Positions 60,656 to 64,000 of a stretch of 64,000 nucleotides of DNA are shown in pieces. A program made the position numbers and the translations under genes. The notes beneath the pieces are model-generated. The model was not told where the DNA came from. It searched no databases and saw only the letters and a program-made list of their open reading frames with translations. Numbering within the stretch: the first letter of the stretch is position 1; the number at the start of each line of letters is the position of its first letter. The DNA comes from Hymenolepis diminuta (Eukaryota; Platyhelminthes; Cestoda; Cyclophyllidea; Hymenolepididae), in contig CAADRB010000016.1 in assembly GCA_900708905.1 (NCBI GenBank), positions 595,477 through 659,476 of the forward strand, written 5' to 3'.

Positions 60656-61969
60656 ATGAAAAATAACAAGTGGCGACGCAGAGACCTAGTTTATACAAAC
60701 TCTGACGATTTTACAATGCCAAAAGCAAAAATGTCTTCGGTTTCTCAACAAATAATGGACTTCTCAATTCTTTTCACAATGTTTGAAGGCTTATGCACAG
60801 AAATAAAGGTTCTTTCGGCAAAAACTGTGATTGAAATATCTTTTGATGTTGCCTGCACATCTAAAATCACTCTCTAAATTCTCTAAAATTTCTACTCAAT
60901 CTCAGGTTGTACTTGTCCCTCCAGAGGTGCTTCCTACTGCAACTTCTGTTAAGTCGACCAATGGTGACATGGAGTTGTGCTCATCAGTCAGATGGTGTAA
61001 AGCACTCTATGGAATCTTCCATGCCTAAAGTTGTTGCAGCACGACTTATCTCAGAGTCAGTCGTGCCCAAGCAACAATCAGTCCCAAAATCCCTTCTATT
61101 TGATCACAAAACAAATCAAATATGTAGTCCAAAGGAACGTAAGGTAGGATGTTATTACTTTTGCCTAGTCCAGGACTCACACACGTCCATAAGGAGCAGG
61201 TCTCTAAAATGTCTTGGTCAGCGCAACCAAATTCCAGATAATCTAAGGACCGTTTGTCCTCATAAGCGGTCGGCGTCGGTGGAGGATAATTGCAAAGAAC
61301 CCGAAGAAATCGGTCATGGTGTACCTGTTTTTCTTGCAAGTGGAACAGTGTCAAAGTGATTCCACAAAATGCAGATAAGACTGCACTTCTTTGTCATCGG
61401 AATCGTTTATGCTCCCAAACTAACGTTTCCTGGTCTCACATTTGCCTCAGTCTTGCTGGATCTATAATAAGGAACTACGGTCATTAACAGCCTTTTTCAG
61501 ATATTCGCGACTCATTGTGTTTAGAAATGCCACCCAATTCTCTTCGACTCGAATTGAGGACTTTTATCGTGATACAAATGTCTCATTTTTACATTCTCCA
61601 CCCAACCTCGATGGGCTGGAAAAGTAAAATGTTGACATGAAAACAACTTCCCGTGCCATTAGGGAAGGGACAGTGGAAGAGATTATTAATCGTTTACAGT
61701 TAAGGTATCAGACGACGCCTCATGTCAATATACAAATTCGGGTGTGCTATTGCAAACATTTTCGTTCAGATACTCAGCCTTAACTTCCAATTCAAAAACA
61801 GATTCAACGAAGATCCTTTTGGATGCATTTGCTTCATTTTGTCTTGGAATCCCGAAGTTCCGGAGACCCGGCGTAATCATCGGCTTCACAAAACCTCGAA
61901 AAAATTCAAGGTGGATCCAACGCCCAAACTTGTAGATAAAAAATTTCCGACGTGGGGTCTTATATAAGA
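60656..61969 (+). pseudogene. degraded coding-like stretch, possibly a RasGEF N-terminal fragment
   Basis: Protein-like segments occur in shifting frames with stops: KWRRRDLVYTNSDDF near 60665, VVLVPPEVLPTATSVKS near 60905, VVAARLISESVVPKQQ near 61030, and from 61636 MKTTSRAIREGTVEEIINRL, where the IR.GTVE..I..L pattern is like the opening of the RasGEF N-terminal (REM) domain of RalGDS-type exchange factors. A following frame reads LLQTFSFRYSALTS, compatible with that domain's TFLLTYR..T motif. Several frameshifts are required. No introns with good sites seen, so a processed pseudogene is one reading; the family assignment is weak. Confidence 0.3.
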
Positions 61970-62152
61970 ATTAATATTTTTATCCATGAAAAGTAAAATT
62001 AACAATTGTTTGTTAATTATTATTAAAATAGGCTAAATTGCAGGATCTTTGCGTTGCAGAATTTTGAAGTAAAACCTATCACTGAGGAAAATATATGTAT
62101 TGAAATCTGGGATTTGTGGCTATTTTGGAGGCTGATAAGGGTATAACAGTTT

Positions 62153-62218
62153 GCTTATCAATTTACCACTCAACTCATCTTGAAACTGACATTTTTTGGT
62201 GTTGCTGGTAAGTTAATC
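62153..62218 (+). repeat. direct repeat, right copy
   Basis: Partner of 60586-60650, in the same orientation 1.57 kb away. Confidence 0.6.
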
Positions 62219-64000
62219 ACCTTAAAGATTCTCGAAGGTAGACCGCCATTAAATATGGTATCAGTATCGAAGACAACAACACTTTCAATGTCCGAAAATC
62301 GGGCTATTTAAATCGTTGCTAGCGGTTATGTTTCCTGAACTGTGGTTTTATTTCTGGTATTCGAGCTCTCAGTGTTAGAACGCATGATTAAATCCCTTTA
62401 GAAAACTGATACTTGAATAGTGTCCCTTTATTGTCAATTTCGTCTAGTTTGTCCTTATAAACAGTTATAATTGGTAAAAATAATGCAATGTAATCGAGAC
62501 AAGACATTAGTATCTTTGGGTTTTCATACGTAGTTTCCAATAGGTTACAATGCCGACACAATGAGATTTGGTTTCAGAATGTAAACCTATTCGACCATTA
62601 TACTGCGTCATGAAATTTGTCTCCTACCTCTCAACTATTTGCTACTTCTAAATTTTTACCTCTATAATTTGGCTACTAGTCCTAGCACAAATCTTACTAT
62701 ATGTTAGAGTAATACAACGAAAAAATACCACTACATATTTACGTTTGATCAACACTGTTGTAAAGAATGGCGAAAGTCCAGCGTTACGGGACGTGCTATA
62801 CTTGCTTAGATCTCGGAGAGAGATTTGATATGAAAAAGTTATGGTATAGCATAGAATTGAGTTTGCCCAGATAAGATTGAGCCAATCATTAAACTTCATT
62901 GTTCGATCGTGGCAAAGCACGATTGGTCAGACCAATCGATACATTACAGCTGACCACGGCATTGTTGACATGGTGGTGACATGTCGATGGATTGCATTAA
63001 TATTGCATTTCTGATGTACGTCAGAATATTCTTCCATCTTTCTATTAAATACCTCGAAAAAATACTACATTTTTGTTAGTACATCTAGAAAAATAATATT
63101 TTTCCCAAAAATAATTCCTCTTTGTAAGATCCTTTATTTTCAGCCTCTTAAATACCGCTTCTTTTAATTCCCTTTCATTCGAATGAATTCATTTACATTG
63201 CTGTTGTAAATGGCACAGCTATCGATACGTAAGTCTTGTCTCGGTATGGTGGTTTGATTGTTTCGTATTGTGATTCTGCCTCATTGTATTTATAACTAGC
63301 GCGATTTCTTAGGGAAGGGCAGATCATTGCAATTACATACTGCTAATAGATAAAAACCGTTTTGGGCTTTTAAAGAAGCATTTATTCCAATGTTCCTACT
63401 ACTAAGGCTAGAACAATTCTATTACTACATTTGACATCAGAAGTCTCCTCCTCAGAACATGTCAATGTAATGCGTAAACAGTTAGGCATTAAACAATCAA
63501 ACATAAGAATTAAGATGTATAGAAAATCCCAGAAAGCACGATATGACAGTAAGCTTTTAGGTAACAAGTGAATTCCTAATGAAACAAAACGCTTATTATT
63601 TACTGGAATTTTCCCATTTTTAACTCTTATCCTCCTCTCCCTCATTAAACTTGCACATTATTTTCTGGAATTCATGGTTACTTCGTGAATAAAAAATTTC
63701 ACGCATTTCATTATGCTTTGCGACGTTTAGAAATAAGTATCAAAAAAAATGTTATGTTTGTTTTAATTCGTCAAAATGAATAGAATAATGAGTTAACAGT
63801 TGATAAAACAGATGCAAATGAACATTATCTGAAAGTATACACTAAATGGCCGGTTAATTGGGGTTCTTCATGCAGATAAAAGATAGTCTAGGTGAAATAA
63901 TGCAAGGAGTGTTACGCCAGGTCATGTTACGATTGGATTCAAGGGCAACACAAACCTTGCGAAGACCTTCACGTGGAGAAATTCCGTCATATAAAGACCG
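62219..64000. other. non-coding stretch to the window end
   Basis: No supported gene, RNA gene or further repeat copy. Minus-strand frames at 62648-62920 and 63382-63645 lack splice partners and recognisable content. Confidence 0.45.

Overview
The window looks like flatworm (platyhelminth) nuclear DNA. It is AT-rich and gene-poor. Well-formed coding exons are joined by a mix of very short introns (35-40 nt) and introns of 1-4 kb. It carries a gag remnant of the type found in flatworm LTR retrotransposons, tRNA-derived SINE-like copies, and two runs of N (assembly gaps). I infer a helminth with a repeat-rich genome (large-genome tapeworm or fluke); the species cannot be fixed from sequence alone.

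Layout. 1-58: end of a possible exon. 59-9779: no convincing gene, one dispersed repeat. 9780-22730 (+): anoctamin/TMEM16 gene, about 15 exons, with all six calcium-site residues conserved; its true 5' end was not found. 22731-28080: mostly non-coding, with a weak two-exon candidate on the minus strand at 24794-25841 and several repeats. 28081-29243 (-): two-exon gene of unknown function, 374 aa. 29417-40254 (-): exportin-4-like gene, about 22 exons and about 1,459 codons. The unknown gene begins only 173 bp past the exportin stop, with a splice acceptor touching its ATG, so the pair is a candidate spliced-leader operon.

40255-48335: repeats and doubtful small ORFs. 48336-51320: degraded LTR retrotransposon (5' LTR, primer-binding site, broken gag, polypurine tract, 3' LTR, no recognisable pol). 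It contains one arm of a near-identical inverted repeat whose other arm runs into the gap at 53607. 55295-55885 (-): first three exons of an unrecognised C2H2 zinc-finger gene. 56780-64000: dispersed repeats, a solo LTR, a possible small ORF and a degraded coding-like stretch.

The three solid genes have unrelated roles: a calcium-regulated membrane channel or scramblase, a Ran-dependent nuclear transport receptor, and an unknown soluble protein possibly co-transcribed with the latter. Exon boundaries were set by reading frame, phase and GT/AG sites by eye; no alignment program was run.
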